From Brumimicrobium sp965659845 (GTDB lineage Bacteria > Bacteroidota > Bacteroidia > Flavobacteriales_D > Crocinitomicaceae), in the NCBI GenBank assembly GCA_965659845.1, contig CBFHXS010000016.1:1-33977 (forward strand): a stretch of DNA of 33,977 bases. The letters are read 5' to 3'. Below, piece by piece: positions 17,103 through 25,561 of this stretch. The number at the start of each line of letters is the position of its first letter. Position 1 is the first letter of the stretch. A model generated the notes under the pieces. It saw only the letters and a program-made list of their open reading frames with translations. It was not told where the DNA came from and searched no databases. The position numbers were made by a program, and so were the translations under genes.

Positions 17103-17233
17103 AGATGAATTCTGGAAGTAGGAAGATTTACCTGTTTTTAGTCCTTATTATTACAATTATCTAACTTTCAAACTACAACGGATAGAAGGTGGTTTGCTTT
17201 CTCTGTATACTTGAGAACATCGAGGTGTTTTAC

Positions 17234-17265
17234 TTTGTATCTGAGACTTAAAATTAGTATCTTTA
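17234..17265 (+). promoter_or_regulatory. Possible promoter of the candidate structured RNA
   Basis: TTTG (17234-17237), 20-base spacer, TATCTTTA (17258-17265), one mismatch to TAnnTTTG. It would start transcription near 17,270. A weaker alternative -7 box, TTGGTTTG (17290-17297), would start the RNA near 17,303. Confidence 0.35.
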
Positions 17266-17503
17266 CCTCACAAGTCGCCACTCAGGTAGTTGGTTTGTAC
17301 TTGAGGTTGAAAAACCGCCCATACAGTGTTATTTTGAAGCTTACAATTATTTTATTTAGTACTGTACTTGATCTGACTATGGCGGGCCTCCCTTCATCTT
17401 TTAAGGTAAGGATAACCCAGAGGATTACAGAACCAGATCGGAGGTACTAACCATGTTTTCTGAGGTTTTCAGAAATTGAGCTGTATGGGTTTCTTTTTTT
17501 TCT
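17266..17503 (+). ncRNA. Candidate structured RNA, 6S-like layout, family not identified
   Basis: The 476-bp gap has no credible protein gene but several long-range complements in one orientation. Closing stem: CCCATACAG (17318-17326) with CTGTATGGG (17481-17489), 9 bp, followed by a T-rich run (17490-17502). Long arm: TTAGTAC (17356-17362) and GATCTG (17370-17375) with CAGATC (17434-17439) and GTACTAA (17444-17450), 13 bp around an internal loop; the apex holds CCTC-CCTT / AAGG-GAGG. A 7-bp hairpin TTTCTGA / TCAGAAA (17457-17475) sits on the 3' side between arm and closing stem. A 5' hairpin ACCTCA-c-AAGT / ACTTGAGGT (17265-17307) precedes it. Closing stem, open middle with a 3'-side hairpin and long arm is the layout of 6S RNA, but this is inference. 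It could instead be a leader that attenuates the downstream porin gene. Confidence 0.5.
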
Positions 17504-17578
17504 CTAATATTTCACCTAAGTCCTTCGTTATAAAATTCGTAATATTGCCTCCGCGTAACAAGTGCAATTGTGAATTAA

Positions 17579-19345
17579 ATGGTCAAGCTTAATTATATCA
17601 TTATTGTTTTTTTTATTTCGGCTCTTTTAGGAGGGGCAAATTCAGTATGGTCACAAAATAACTTGATACCGCAGGCGATAGATTCTATCGGAATAGATTA
17701 TAGGTCTGGTGGCGTTAATCTAGATTCAATTGATGCAAGTTTTATCGGTATACTTAATCTTAGACCAGGATCTGGTGACCTTCGTCTAGTTGAGTACGAC
17801 CTGCCTAGGGCTTTTGGAGTTCAACTTAATGGTTTGACTTACCGAATGAATGAATTCAGAGTAAAACCAAAATGGACTGGACTTCCCTATCTTGGGTTTC
17901 AATACGCATTCGGATCAAGATTAAATCAAGCAATGAATGTTGAACTACATCAATATTTTAAACCGAACACACATCTTCATTTTCGATATTATCGAAGAAC
18001 AAGTAACGGATTTTTAAGGAATAGTGATTTTATATTAAATGATGTAAGCTTATTATTTGTACACAATAAAAAGAAGTTCTCAACACAATTGAATGCTTAT
18101 TACGGAGCAGACGAACAAGGAGAGAATGAAGGCATAGTTACCGATTCATTAATCCCTATTTTCCCTTTAGAGTTCATAAACGTTAGGAATGAATCAGCGA
18201 GATCACAAGTTCGATTGCTTAATTTAGAGTGGTCTAATTACTATAGAGTTCTAGGGGATTCGATATTGGGCTCTGGAATTACGTCAAGGCATAATTTTGA
18301 TCTGAGAGGTAGACAATATACTTCAAGTATTATAGATCCTTCAATTTTCGACACACTATTGATTGATACCTTAGAAACAAGAGATCAATATCAAACGGCA
18401 TCAATTTCCAATGGTGCAGGTGTGTTTTTTAATTCTCGAAAAATTTCGGTTGATGCAGCTTTGAATCATAGATATTGGAGAAATCAAAACCTAGGTGCAA
18501 ATGTTGATACCAATGAAGCTTTTCTTGATGCCAATTTAGTTTTAAGGTTAAATAGGAATACAAGACTGAAGAGTTACTTATATGTGAACTTTCTTGGTGC
18601 TTTAGGAGAGCTCAAAAGTCATAATTCACTATTTTTTAAAGCCTCTAGAAAACTACAGGTTCAGGGTTCATTCAATTTCGAGAATTCATATCCAAATCCA
18701 TACTTGAGAAATCATATTGCAAATTATTATGCATGGAATATTCCTCAAGGTCAATTGGAGTTGCAACAAATGCTAAGCCTATCAGGATCATTTAAATATG
18801 GAGAGAAAAATCATATTGTTTCGCAGTTAAACTGGACCAGCGTTAATAACGGGAGGTATTTTATTGATGGTGCTTGGCGTCAAGACACCCTAGATCTGGT
18901 TTCCATGGGTTCAATTGGGGTTAAGGGCCAGCTTAAGATAGGAGGATGGGCATTTTACCCGGGTATAACGCTGAGGTTCCAATCGAATAACTTTAATTAT
19001 CAACCTTCTTTTTCAACAATGAATAGAATTTCATATTCGACAAAAGTGTTCTCGAATAATTTAGGGATCGCTATTGGTACTGACCTAGGATATGATTCTG
19101 GTTATTCATTCCTTAACTATAATGGAGTCCTGGGGGTAATGACTCCGTTCAATGGAAACTTTGAAGCGCCAGCATTAGTTAGAGTCAATGCTTTTGCTGC
19201 GCTTTCCGTTGATGAATTCAGGTTTTTTGTCCGAGCAGAGAATATTGACTATTTCATCAACGATCCCATTTCTAGAGTGGGAGAGACTATTCCTTTGATG
19301 CCTTTCCTTATTCGTATTGGTTTAACATGGGACTTCTTTAACTGA
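17579..19345 (+). CDS. Putative outer-membrane porin (Bacteroidota putative-porin family)
   Basis: A 588-residue predicted beta-barrel. It has a signal peptide (hydrophobic residues 5-20, cleavage near V-W-S-Q), a short linker with R-P-G-S-G-D-L, then alternating amphipathic strands throughout with many aromatic and arginine residues (F-R-Y-Y-R-R-T-S-N-G, Y-R-W-type strands) and a C-terminal strand ending L-T-W-D-F-F-N. This matches the general pattern of the putative-porin family in this phylum. Substrate unknown. It overlaps the convergent RND gene by 8 bases. The structured RNA and its T-run end 75 bases before the ATG, so expression may be affected by that element. Confidence 0.7.
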   Translation: MVKLNYIIIVFFISALLGGANSVWSQNNLIPQAIDSIGIDYRSGGVNLDSIDASFIGILNLRPGSGDLRLVEYDLPRAFGVQLNGLTYRMNEFRVKPKWTGLPYLGFQYAFGSRLNQAMNVELHQYFKPNTHLHFRYYRRTSNGFLRNSDFILNDVSLLFVHNKKKFSTQLNAYYGADEQGENEGIVTDSLIPIFPLEFINVRNESARSQVRLLNLEWSNYYRVLGDSILGSGITSRHNFDLRGRQYTSSIIDPSIFDTLLIDTLETRDQYQTASISNGAGVFFNSRKISVDAALNHRYWRNQNLGANVDTNEAFLDANLVLRLNRNTRLKSYLYVNFLGALGELKSHNSLFFKASRKLQVQGSFNFENSYPNPYLRNHIANYYAWNIPQGQLELQQMLSLSGSFKYGEKNHIVSQLNWTSVNNGRYFIDGAWRQDTLDLVSMGSIGVKGQLKIGGWAFYPGITLRFQSNNFNYQPSFSTMNRISYSTKVFSNNLGIAIGTDLGYDSGYSFLNYNGVLGVMTPFNGNFEAPALVRVNAFAALSVDEFRFFVRAENIDYFINDPISRVGETIPLMPFLIRIGLTWDFFN

Positions 19346-21617
19346 TTTGCTTTTTCGGTTTGTAAAAGTAAATCAAGAGTAAAGGAAGTATAAATAAGTC
19401 TGCCAGAACAGCTACCAAAAGAGTTATACAGATCATCAATCCCATATAGAAAGTTCCCATAAAGCTAGACATTAAGAGCAAAAGAAAACCGGAGATAAGT
19501 ATTGCAGAAGTTAGTACAATAGCTTTTCCCGTGCTGATGTAGGTTCTTTTCAGCGCATAGAGTTTTGATTTCCCTTTGTTTAATTCCAACTTAAATTTAC
19601 TTAGAAAGTGAATCGTATCGTCTATTGCAATACCGAATGAAATTGTAAACACAATCGCAGTTGTTATTTTTAAATTGATTCCTGCAAAACCCATAACTCC
19701 AGCGATGATAACCAGGGGAATGATATTGGGTATGATTGAAATGATCAACATGCTACCTGATCTATATAAAAGCCCCATGATAATTGCTACAGCTAGTATT
19801 GCAAAAGAAAGGCCTTGAACCAGGCTGGCTGACATATAGCTCATGTTTTTGTCTAGGAGATGAGCAGAGCCAGTTAGAGTAACATCAATTTTTTCTGTGT
19901 TAACACTCTTTCGAATAAACTTTTTAAGTTCTTCATTTTCTGATCGTGTTTTAATATTACCCCAATCTGGAATTGTGCCGCCGATACGAGTAATTGAGCC
20001 TGTTGAGTCTAACATTGACTTTAAGAATTTCCCCTGATTTGCAACCTTCAGCATACGTTTGTAATTTCGTATTTTTCTGGATGAACTAGGGACTTTAAAC
20101 ATATCAGTATTTCCTGCACCAGAAGCGCGATTGAGCACTTGAATTGATTGGACAAGCGAATTCTTAATATCTACTCCATAATCATCCGATAAATATCTTT
20201 CAATTTTTTCGATTTCCAAGAGAACATCCTTATCCCAAATAGTAGCAGATGTGTCTGTCAATTTGATAGATAGTTCAAAAGGACGAATCCCTCCAAACTT
20301 ATCATCGAAATAATCAAAGTCCTGCTTTATCGAAGTATTTGGATCCATATCATCCATAATAAAATTATTCGATACGATTAGCGTTGCACCATAGGAGAAT
20401 ATACCAATTATTACAATTCCAGCCCAAGGGAGCCATTTTCTGTTTTTCATTGTAAAAAGAAAGGACCGTTCCATTATTGGACGCCAAAAGTTTTTATCGC
20501 TTCGAAGTGCTACTTTTGGGACTTTAGTATGATAGAAAAGAAAAGGAAGGGTGCAGAATGTGATTACGAATGCCATCAATACACCAAGACCTACATATAT
20601 ACCAAATGTTTGAATAGGCTTAACATTCACAAATACCAAAGAAAAGAATCCAATGGCAGTTGTTACCGAAGTTAAAAATGTAGCCATCCCTATTTCTTTC
20701 ATCGAAGTTTTTACGGCGTCAAACTTCGGATTTCCTTCTCTGATTAGCTCAAAGTACTTTGAAACCAAGTGAATAACATCGGACATTGCCACAACAAACA
20801 TAATTGATGGTAGAATGATCAATATTATATTAATTGGTTCATTGATAAGTGCCATAAACCCTACAATCCAAATCATTGATCCAACAACTACAACTTGAGG
20901 AACAAGTAATCCCCAGACAGAACGAAAGGCAATAATTAAGAATACAACAACAAACAGCATACTAAGTCCAACATAGAACGACATTTCACTTGTCATTGTT
21001 TCGATATAAAATAGCTGACCAATTGTTCTGCCAGCCATTCTTACACGCTCAAAGTCGTATTGATTAGATAGTGCCTCTAGTGATTCAACGAGCTCGTCAC
21101 TTTTAGCTTTGCTTAAGAGGTCATTGTGTTTTATAAACACAGAAAGCCCATCTCCTTTTTTATTGACGAGACTATTAACCAGCTCTTGGTTTTCATAGAT
21201 TTGGGCAGAGTCTCTTTTCAGGTCTACATCTTCAAAATTGATATAAGGTCGACTCCCTTGCATGCCACCTGTGTATATGAACCGTTCCTTTTCACTTGTT
21301 ATATCTCTAGTAAACTTAACATGAGGCAGTTGACTTACTTCTTCAGTATACCTTTTTACTTTTGTCAAGAATGTTGTATCGAAAATACTTCCGTCGTTTT
21401 GAATTGCAACAAGAATAAAGTCGTTATCGGATTCAAATAAGGCTCTATGCTCATAGAAGAATTGAGATTCTTCATCGTCAGCAGGAAAGAAGTCTTCAAA
21501 GTTGTAGTCTAATGAGGTATTGGGTAATTGGATTGCTAGAATAGCAGTAATAATCAATACAGCGCTCAGTACAAAATAAGACAGGCGTTTAAAAGTATTT
21601 TCGCCAACGTTTTTCAA
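19338..21617 (-). CDS. MMPL/RND-superfamily exporter with TTG start
   Basis: A 759-residue 12-helix protein with two repeats: one helix (about 13-32), a periplasmic loop of about 170 residues, then five helices; repeated after about residue 390. The characteristic segment F-G-I-A-I-D-D-T-I-H-F-L near residue 670, and its first-half counterpart V-A-M-S-D-V-I-H-L-V, place it in the hopanoid/lipid-type MMPL branch. No membrane-fusion or outer-membrane channel partner is nearby, so a lipid or hydrophobic cargo moved without a tripartite pump is inferred. The start is TTG: an in-frame stop lies nine codons upstream, no ATG precedes the first helix, and a -7 box TAGATTTG lies 19 bases upstream. Confidence 0.85.
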   Translation of the reverse strand: MKNVGENTFKRLSYFVLSAVLIITAILAIQLPNTSLDYNFEDFFPADDEESQFFYEHRALFESDNDFILVAIQNDGSIFDTTFLTKVKRYTEEVSQLPHVKFTRDITSEKERFIYTGGMQGSRPYINFEDVDLKRDSAQIYENQELVNSLVNKKGDGLSVFIKHNDLLSKAKSDELVESLEALSNQYDFERVRMAGRTIGQLFYIETMTSEMSFYVGLSMLFVVVFLIIAFRSVWGLLVPQVVVVGSMIWIVGFMALINEPINIILIILPSIMFVVAMSDVIHLVSKYFELIREGNPKFDAVKTSMKEIGMATFLTSVTTAIGFFSLVFVNVKPIQTFGIYVGLGVLMAFVITFCTLPFLFYHTKVPKVALRSDKNFWRPIMERSFLFTMKNRKWLPWAGIVIIGIFSYGATLIVSNNFIMDDMDPNTSIKQDFDYFDDKFGGIRPFELSIKLTDTSATIWDKDVLLEIEKIERYLSDDYGVDIKNSLVQSIQVLNRASGAGNTDMFKVPSSSRKIRNYKRMLKVANQGKFLKSMLDSTGSITRIGGTIPDWGNIKTRSENEELKKFIRKSVNTEKIDVTLTGSAHLLDKNMSYMSASLVQGLSFAILAVAIIMGLLYRSGSMLIISIIPNIIPLVIIAGVMGFAGINLKITTAIVFTISFGIAIDDTIHFLSKFKLELNKGKSKLYALKRTYISTGKAIVLTSAILISGFLLLLMSSFMGTFYMGLMICITLLVAVLADLFILPLLLIYFYKPKKQIS

Positions 21618-21636
21618 GGTATATTCGTTTTGTTTG

Positions 21637-21644
21637 CAAATCTA
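21637..21644 (-). promoter_or_regulatory. -7 box upstream of the RND exporter gene
   Basis: TAGATTTG on the minus strand, a full TAnnTTTG match 19 bases before the TTG start, which supports that start. No -33 TTG is apparent. Confidence 0.35.
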
Positions 21645-21690
21645 ACGTTTATGTGGATTTGAATGTTCTATACGTTACTCTAATTTTTTA

Positions 21691-21698
21691 TACATTTG
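21691..21698 (+). promoter_or_regulatory. -7 box upstream of the 345-residue T9SS cargo gene
   Basis: TACATTTG, a full TAnnTTTG match, 21 bases before the ATG at 21720. The nearest TTTG upstream is 29 bases away, too far for a standard -33. Confidence 0.4.
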
Positions 21699-21719
21699 TT
21701 AAAATAAAACCTAAGAAAT

Positions 21720-22757
21720 ATGAAGAAAAATTTACTACTAGTAGCTTCTCTTATTATTGGAGCTTCAACTTATGCACAGTTTAATCAAACTGATGAACCT
21801 GCGATAGGCGCAGGTACAACATTGTATGTCATTGATAGTATGGCTCCTTCTTATGAGAATGAAACTGGAGCTTCAGCTAGTTGGGATTACAGTACTTATG
21901 GTGGATATGGTAATGATAGCCGTACTTTGACAGTTTTAGACCCTTCAACTTCAGCTTTCAGTTCTGATTTCTCAACTTCAACTGCAATGCTTGATATCGA
22001 AAACTTTTTGAAGAACTTTACAACTTCTTCTGCTACAGAAAAGGTTAGTCAGGGATTCGTATACTCGGATGCAGATTTAGGAGATATAATCGTAGTTCTT
22101 GATACTGATGATGCTCTTCAGTTTCAATATCCTTTTGCTTTAGGTGACAACTTCACGGATGCTTTTGTAGGAACGGCTACATTTGATGTCGGTGGTGGAC
22201 CTCAGACAGCTCCTGCATCTGGAGAGTTGACTGCAAGTGTTGACGGAACAGGAACGCTTACTTTAGCGGATGGTGTATCATATACAAACGCTACACGTTA
22301 TAAGCTAATCGACTCTACAACAATTAATGTACCTTTATTAGGTCAGTTTACTTTGCTGAGAACACAGTATGAGTATTACGACTTAGCGAGTTCAGGTCTA
22401 CCTGTTTTTGTTCATACTTCTGTTTCTTTTGGTCAGGGTGGAGCACCTCTATCTGAATTTAACTTTGTCTTAAGTATAGAGGATCCTGCGTTGTTGTTAG
22501 ATATTGATGAAAACAATATTCTTGCAGATACAGAAGTTTATCCTAACCCAGTTTCTGAAGAACTAAATGTTGTTCTACCTAATAATGTTGAAGAAGCTAC
22601 AGTTAGTATTACTGATGCACTTGGAAAAATTGTATTTACGGGTAATATCGACTCAGTGAATCAAAAATTGAATGTGTCTTCTTTGAATGAAGGTATGTAC
22701 TTTGTTAAAATTACAAGCGGTGATCTTACTACAACTAAATCAGTTGTAGTGAAGTAA
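21720..22757 (+). CDS. Secreted T9SS type A cargo protein
   Basis: A 345-residue exported protein. It has a signal peptide (M-K-K-N-L-L-L-V-A-S-L-I-I-G-A-S-T-Y-A, then Q-F-N), a Ser/Thr/Asp-rich beta domain of about 230 residues with no recognisable catalytic motif, and a C-terminal T9SS type A sorting domain from about residue 270 (V-Y-P-N-P-V-S-E-E-L-N-V ... L-N-E-G-M-Y-F-V-K-I ... K-S-V-V-V-K). Expected location is the cell surface or medium. It is monocistronic, with its own -7 box and a strong terminator. Confidence 0.85.
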   Translation: MKKNLLLVASLIIGASTYAQFNQTDEPAIGAGTTLYVIDSMAPSYENETGASASWDYSTYGGYGNDSRTLTVLDPSTSAFSSDFSTSTAMLDIENFLKNFTTSSATEKVSQGFVYSDADLGDIIVVLDTDDALQFQYPFALGDNFTDAFVGTATFDVGGGPQTAPASGELTASVDGTGTLTLADGVSYTNATRYKLIDSTTINVPLLGQFTLLRTQYEYYDLASSGLPVFVHTSVSFGQGGAPLSEFNFVLSIEDPALLLDIDENNILADTEVYPNPVSEELNVVLPNNVEEATVSITDALGKIVFTGNIDSVNQKLNVSSLNEGMYFVKITSGDLTTTKSVVVK

Positions 22758-22782
22758 TTACTTGTTCAATATAGTATTCGGA

Positions 22783-22812
22783 GCGTGGTTCTAAAGAATC
22801 ACGCTTTTTTTT
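22783..22812 (+). terminator. Terminator of the 345-residue T9SS cargo gene
   Basis: GCGTGGTTC (22783-22791) pairs with GAATCACGC (22796-22804), 9 bp with one G-U, loop TAAA, followed by eight T. Confidence 0.85.
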
Positions 22813-23048
22813 GCTCTTTACACAATCATAAGTAAAGAGAATTCAGTTGCCTGGTTAGTATCTTGATAATTACCTTAGCTGATCTCCTTACAGCATATTA
22901 TTCATGTCTTAAATGTAATTTATTCTTATGATGGCACTATCCATATATTATATTATGCTATTCAGGTTAGAAAAGTCCATAACTAGATACTATGTAGCTT
23001 ATAGTTAGCAGTGATATTACACTTGACACGGACCAACTTATTATGAAT
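22813..23048. other. Gene-free stretch between convergent terminators
   Basis: About 236 bases of AT-rich DNA. I find no coding frame of useful length, tRNA or full promoter. It contains one perfect 8-bp inverted repeat, CTCTTTAC / GTAAAGAG (22814-22821 and 22832-22839), just after the plus-strand terminator, and a lone TTGACA at 23023 without a partner. Confidence 0.6.
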
Positions 23049-23077
23049 AAAAAAAGCGGACATTAAATAGTCCGCTT
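23049..23077 (-). terminator. Terminator of the TonB-dependent receptor gene
   Basis: On the minus strand AAGCGGAC / GTCCGCTT (complement of 23054-23061 and 23070-23077) forms an 8-bp stem with an 8-base loop, followed by a run of T. Confidence 0.8.
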
Positions 23078-23105
23078 CATAGTATGTGAAAATCTTATAC
23101 AGTAA

Positions 23106-25490
23106 TTAGAAATCATAGCTAAGACCTATACTTGGAAGTACAGGAAGCTGATATATTTTATCATTTGTTACTCTATTTACGTAGAATATATTTTCTCGGT
23201 TGTAAATATTAGTTACACCTATTTTAGCAACAAGAATAGATTTATTTTTAAACTCAAAATTCTTTTTAACTGTCACATCGAAACGGTGGTAAGTAGGAAG
23301 TCTTGCACTATTAAGTCCTCCTAAAAGAATACTTAAGTTATTAGTGTTTGAAGTTGTATAGTCTGTTGTCACTCCACTTGTAAAGTCTTCTCCTTGATAA
23401 TAACCTTCTGTTGGGGTGAAAGGAAGACCAGAACCAAAGTTCCAACGTAAACTTAACTCAAGGCTTTTGTCCTTTAAGAAAGTGTAAGATCCGACAAGGT
23501 TGATATTGTGTCTTCTGTCAAAAACAGGAGGGTACCACTGAAAGCCGTCCCACCTTTCTGTTTTACCAAGCGAATAAACACCCCATAAGAAAAGACGGTT
23601 TTTATTGTACTCCAACAGGACATCAACTCCATAAGCATATCCTGATTCAATTAAGAAATCTTTCTTGAATACATCGTCAATATCGTTGAATTCAGCAACA
23701 TCATCATAGAGTTTTCCGATGTTGATATTCGTTAATTTCGGGAAGTATTTGTAATATCCTTCTACGTTAAGTGATAGATTTCTAGTGAAGTCATACTCAA
23801 CACCAAATATACCGTGCCAAGAGGTTTGTATTCCATTTTCCGGTTGGATATCATTGCCAGAAGGGGTTGTGAAGTTTGATTGAACATCTGTAGGTGCTGA
23901 AAGGAAGCCGTAAAATAATGTTACAACATCCCTATCAGATGCAGCTGAAGTAAAGTTTTGTGAATAATAACCTCCAGATGCTTTGAACCTTAAATTTTCC
24001 GTTGCATTAAATTTCAGACCTAATCTTGGCTCAGGAACAACCGCAGGAACGGATGGGTACGCTTGAACTCTAATTCCTGGATTAATCACCCACAATCCTT
24101 TAACAAGGCGATAGTTTAAATAACCACTAAGTTCCGTGTTGTAATTTTGTCTTTGAATAACTCTATCGACTTCATTAACCGTTCTGAAATCTGTTGAGAA
24201 ACCTCCGATGTTAATACCATAAGTGATCTCGGATTGATTCTTAAGGAAATATGTGAAATCAAATCCCAGATCAAATCCAGTAATAGAACTTGTTCTAGGT
24301 TGAGAACCATTTTCTTCTTGAAAGAAAATTTCATAATTCGAAGCGTTCAGGTGACCTTTTATAATAACAGGGCTTGAGCTAGGAACGAGAGTAAAGTTCA
24401 TACCACCACCGAAAGACTTCCAGTTCAATTCAGCTATGTTTGTATAATTCACAGCATCGTTATTACTGAAACCAAAAGCGGAGAATTTACTGCCTTCAGG
24501 ACTTTTAATAGTAGCTTTACCGTAAATATCAGTAAAAGTAAAAGGAAGACCATCTCCATTGTTGGCATACGGGTACACTTCTCTCGATGTATAGTCCAGT
24601 AGTGAGTGTTTCGCAGAGAAAATATATGAACCACCGCTTCCAGGGGCAGATTTATTCTTGAAGATTGGACCTTCAAAAACTGTTTTACCCATAAATGGAG
24701 AAACAGAAACTTTACCACCGTGCTTTTTCAAGTCACCATCTCGATAAGTAATATCCATTATGGATGATATTCTTCCTCCAAACTCAGAAGAGAAACCTCC
24801 AGTATAAATGTCAGCACTTTTGATCAATTCTGTTTCGAATACGGAGAAGAAACCAATGGAGTGAAAAGGATTGTATATTGTCATTCCATCAAGTAAAATC
24901 TTATTCTGAATAGGCGTACCTCCTCTAACGTACAGCTGACCTCCTTGGTCTCCTGTGCTGACGACACCGGGAGTAACGGCAAACGCTGAGATAACGTCGT
25001 TTTCTGCTCCAAAACTGGGGAGCCTCTCTAATCCTTTCTGGTCTAATTTGTTTACAGACATGTCGACATTTGTCTTCTTAGCTCTGTCTTCTCCAAATAC
25101 CGAGACTTCTTCCATCTCTTTGACCTCCTCTTTTTCTTTCAGTTCATAACGTAGTGTGAGGATAGTTCGATCACCAACCTCAATCTCATCTGTTAAATCT
25201 TCATGCTCCATACTTCTTACTTCAACGGTATAGGAACCAGCTTTTACCTTAGAAAACTGAAAGAATCCTTCATAGTCTGTTGAAGCTCCAATTATTGGGT
25301 CTCCTTCTTTAAAGTTCTCAGGTTTTAGGATTACTTTAACGAAACTTAGAGCTTCACCGTTCCCTTCGTTGTAGAGGAAACCTCGTACTGTATAGTCTTG
25401 CGCAACAACCGTAAAAGAAAATAACGCGACAGTGATAAATAAAAGTAAATTTCTCAACACTAGTGTTTTTAGGATCATTTGAATACGCAT
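23106..25490 (-). CDS. TonB-dependent outer-membrane receptor with carboxypeptidase-regulatory-like domain
   Basis: A 794-residue TonB-dependent transporter. It has a signal peptide (1-30; the second Met at residue 5 is an equally good start), an N-terminal carboxypeptidase regulatory-like domain (about 32-115, G-F-L-Y-N-E-G-N-G-E-A-L ... Y-E-G-F-F-Q-F), a plug domain (about 140-250, with P-G-V-V-S-T-G-D-Q-G-G-Q-L-Y-V-R-G-G and L-L-D-G-M-T-I-Y-N-P-F-H), and a beta-barrel ending I-G-L-S-Y-D-F. No SusD partner follows, so a SusCD glycan system is unlikely. The ligand cannot be predicted. It lies 71 bp downstream of mazG on the same strand and may be co-transcribed with it. Confidence 0.92.
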   Translation of the reverse strand: MRIQMILKTLVLRNLLLFITVALFSFTVVAQDYTVRGFLYNEGNGEALSFVKVILKPENFKEGDPIIGASTDYEGFFQFSKVKAGSYTVEVRSMEHEDLTDEIEVGDRTILTLRYELKEKEEVKEMEEVSVFGEDRAKKTNVDMSVNKLDQKGLERLPSFGAENDVISAFAVTPGVVSTGDQGGQLYVRGGTPIQNKILLDGMTIYNPFHSIGFFSVFETELIKSADIYTGGFSSEFGGRISSIMDITYRDGDLKKHGGKVSVSPFMGKTVFEGPIFKNKSAPGSGGSYIFSAKHSLLDYTSREVYPYANNGDGLPFTFTDIYGKATIKSPEGSKFSAFGFSNNDAVNYTNIAELNWKSFGGGMNFTLVPSSSPVIIKGHLNASNYEIFFQEENGSQPRTSSITGFDLGFDFTYFLKNQSEITYGINIGGFSTDFRTVNEVDRVIQRQNYNTELSGYLNYRLVKGLWVINPGIRVQAYPSVPAVVPEPRLGLKFNATENLRFKASGGYYSQNFTSAASDRDVVTLFYGFLSAPTDVQSNFTTPSGNDIQPENGIQTSWHGIFGVEYDFTRNLSLNVEGYYKYFPKLTNINIGKLYDDVAEFNDIDDVFKKDFLIESGYAYGVDVLLEYNKNRLFLWGVYSLGKTERWDGFQWYPPVFDRRHNINLVGSYTFLKDKSLELSLRWNFGSGLPFTPTEGYYQGEDFTSGVTTDYTTSNTNNLSILLGGLNSARLPTYHRFDVTVKKNFEFKNKSILVAKIGVTNIYNRENIFYVNRVTNDKIYQLPVLPSIGLSYDF

Positions 25491-25561
25491 AGATAGTGAT
25501 TTTTTCAGAGTCTTCTTCGGAAAAATCTTTAAAAAGTATAGATTGTTGAGTGAACGGCGAA

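Noticed and set aside
17364..17400. Resemblance to a TPP riboswitch (T-G-A-T-C-T-G stretch followed by G-G-C-G-G-G)
   Set aside because: The CTGAGA element and the conserved helices of the TPP family are not in place; the match is short and the downstream gene is a porin.
17211..17450. 79-residue plus-strand frame in the 476-bp gap
   Set aside because: It has no recognisable domain or promoter-to-start spacing, its repeated L-Y-L-R-L-K comes from the degenerate DNA repeat, and it runs through the paired arms of the candidate RNA.
23023..23028. TTGACA as a sigma-70 -35 box
   Set aside because: No -10 at the right spacing and this phylum uses a different consensus.
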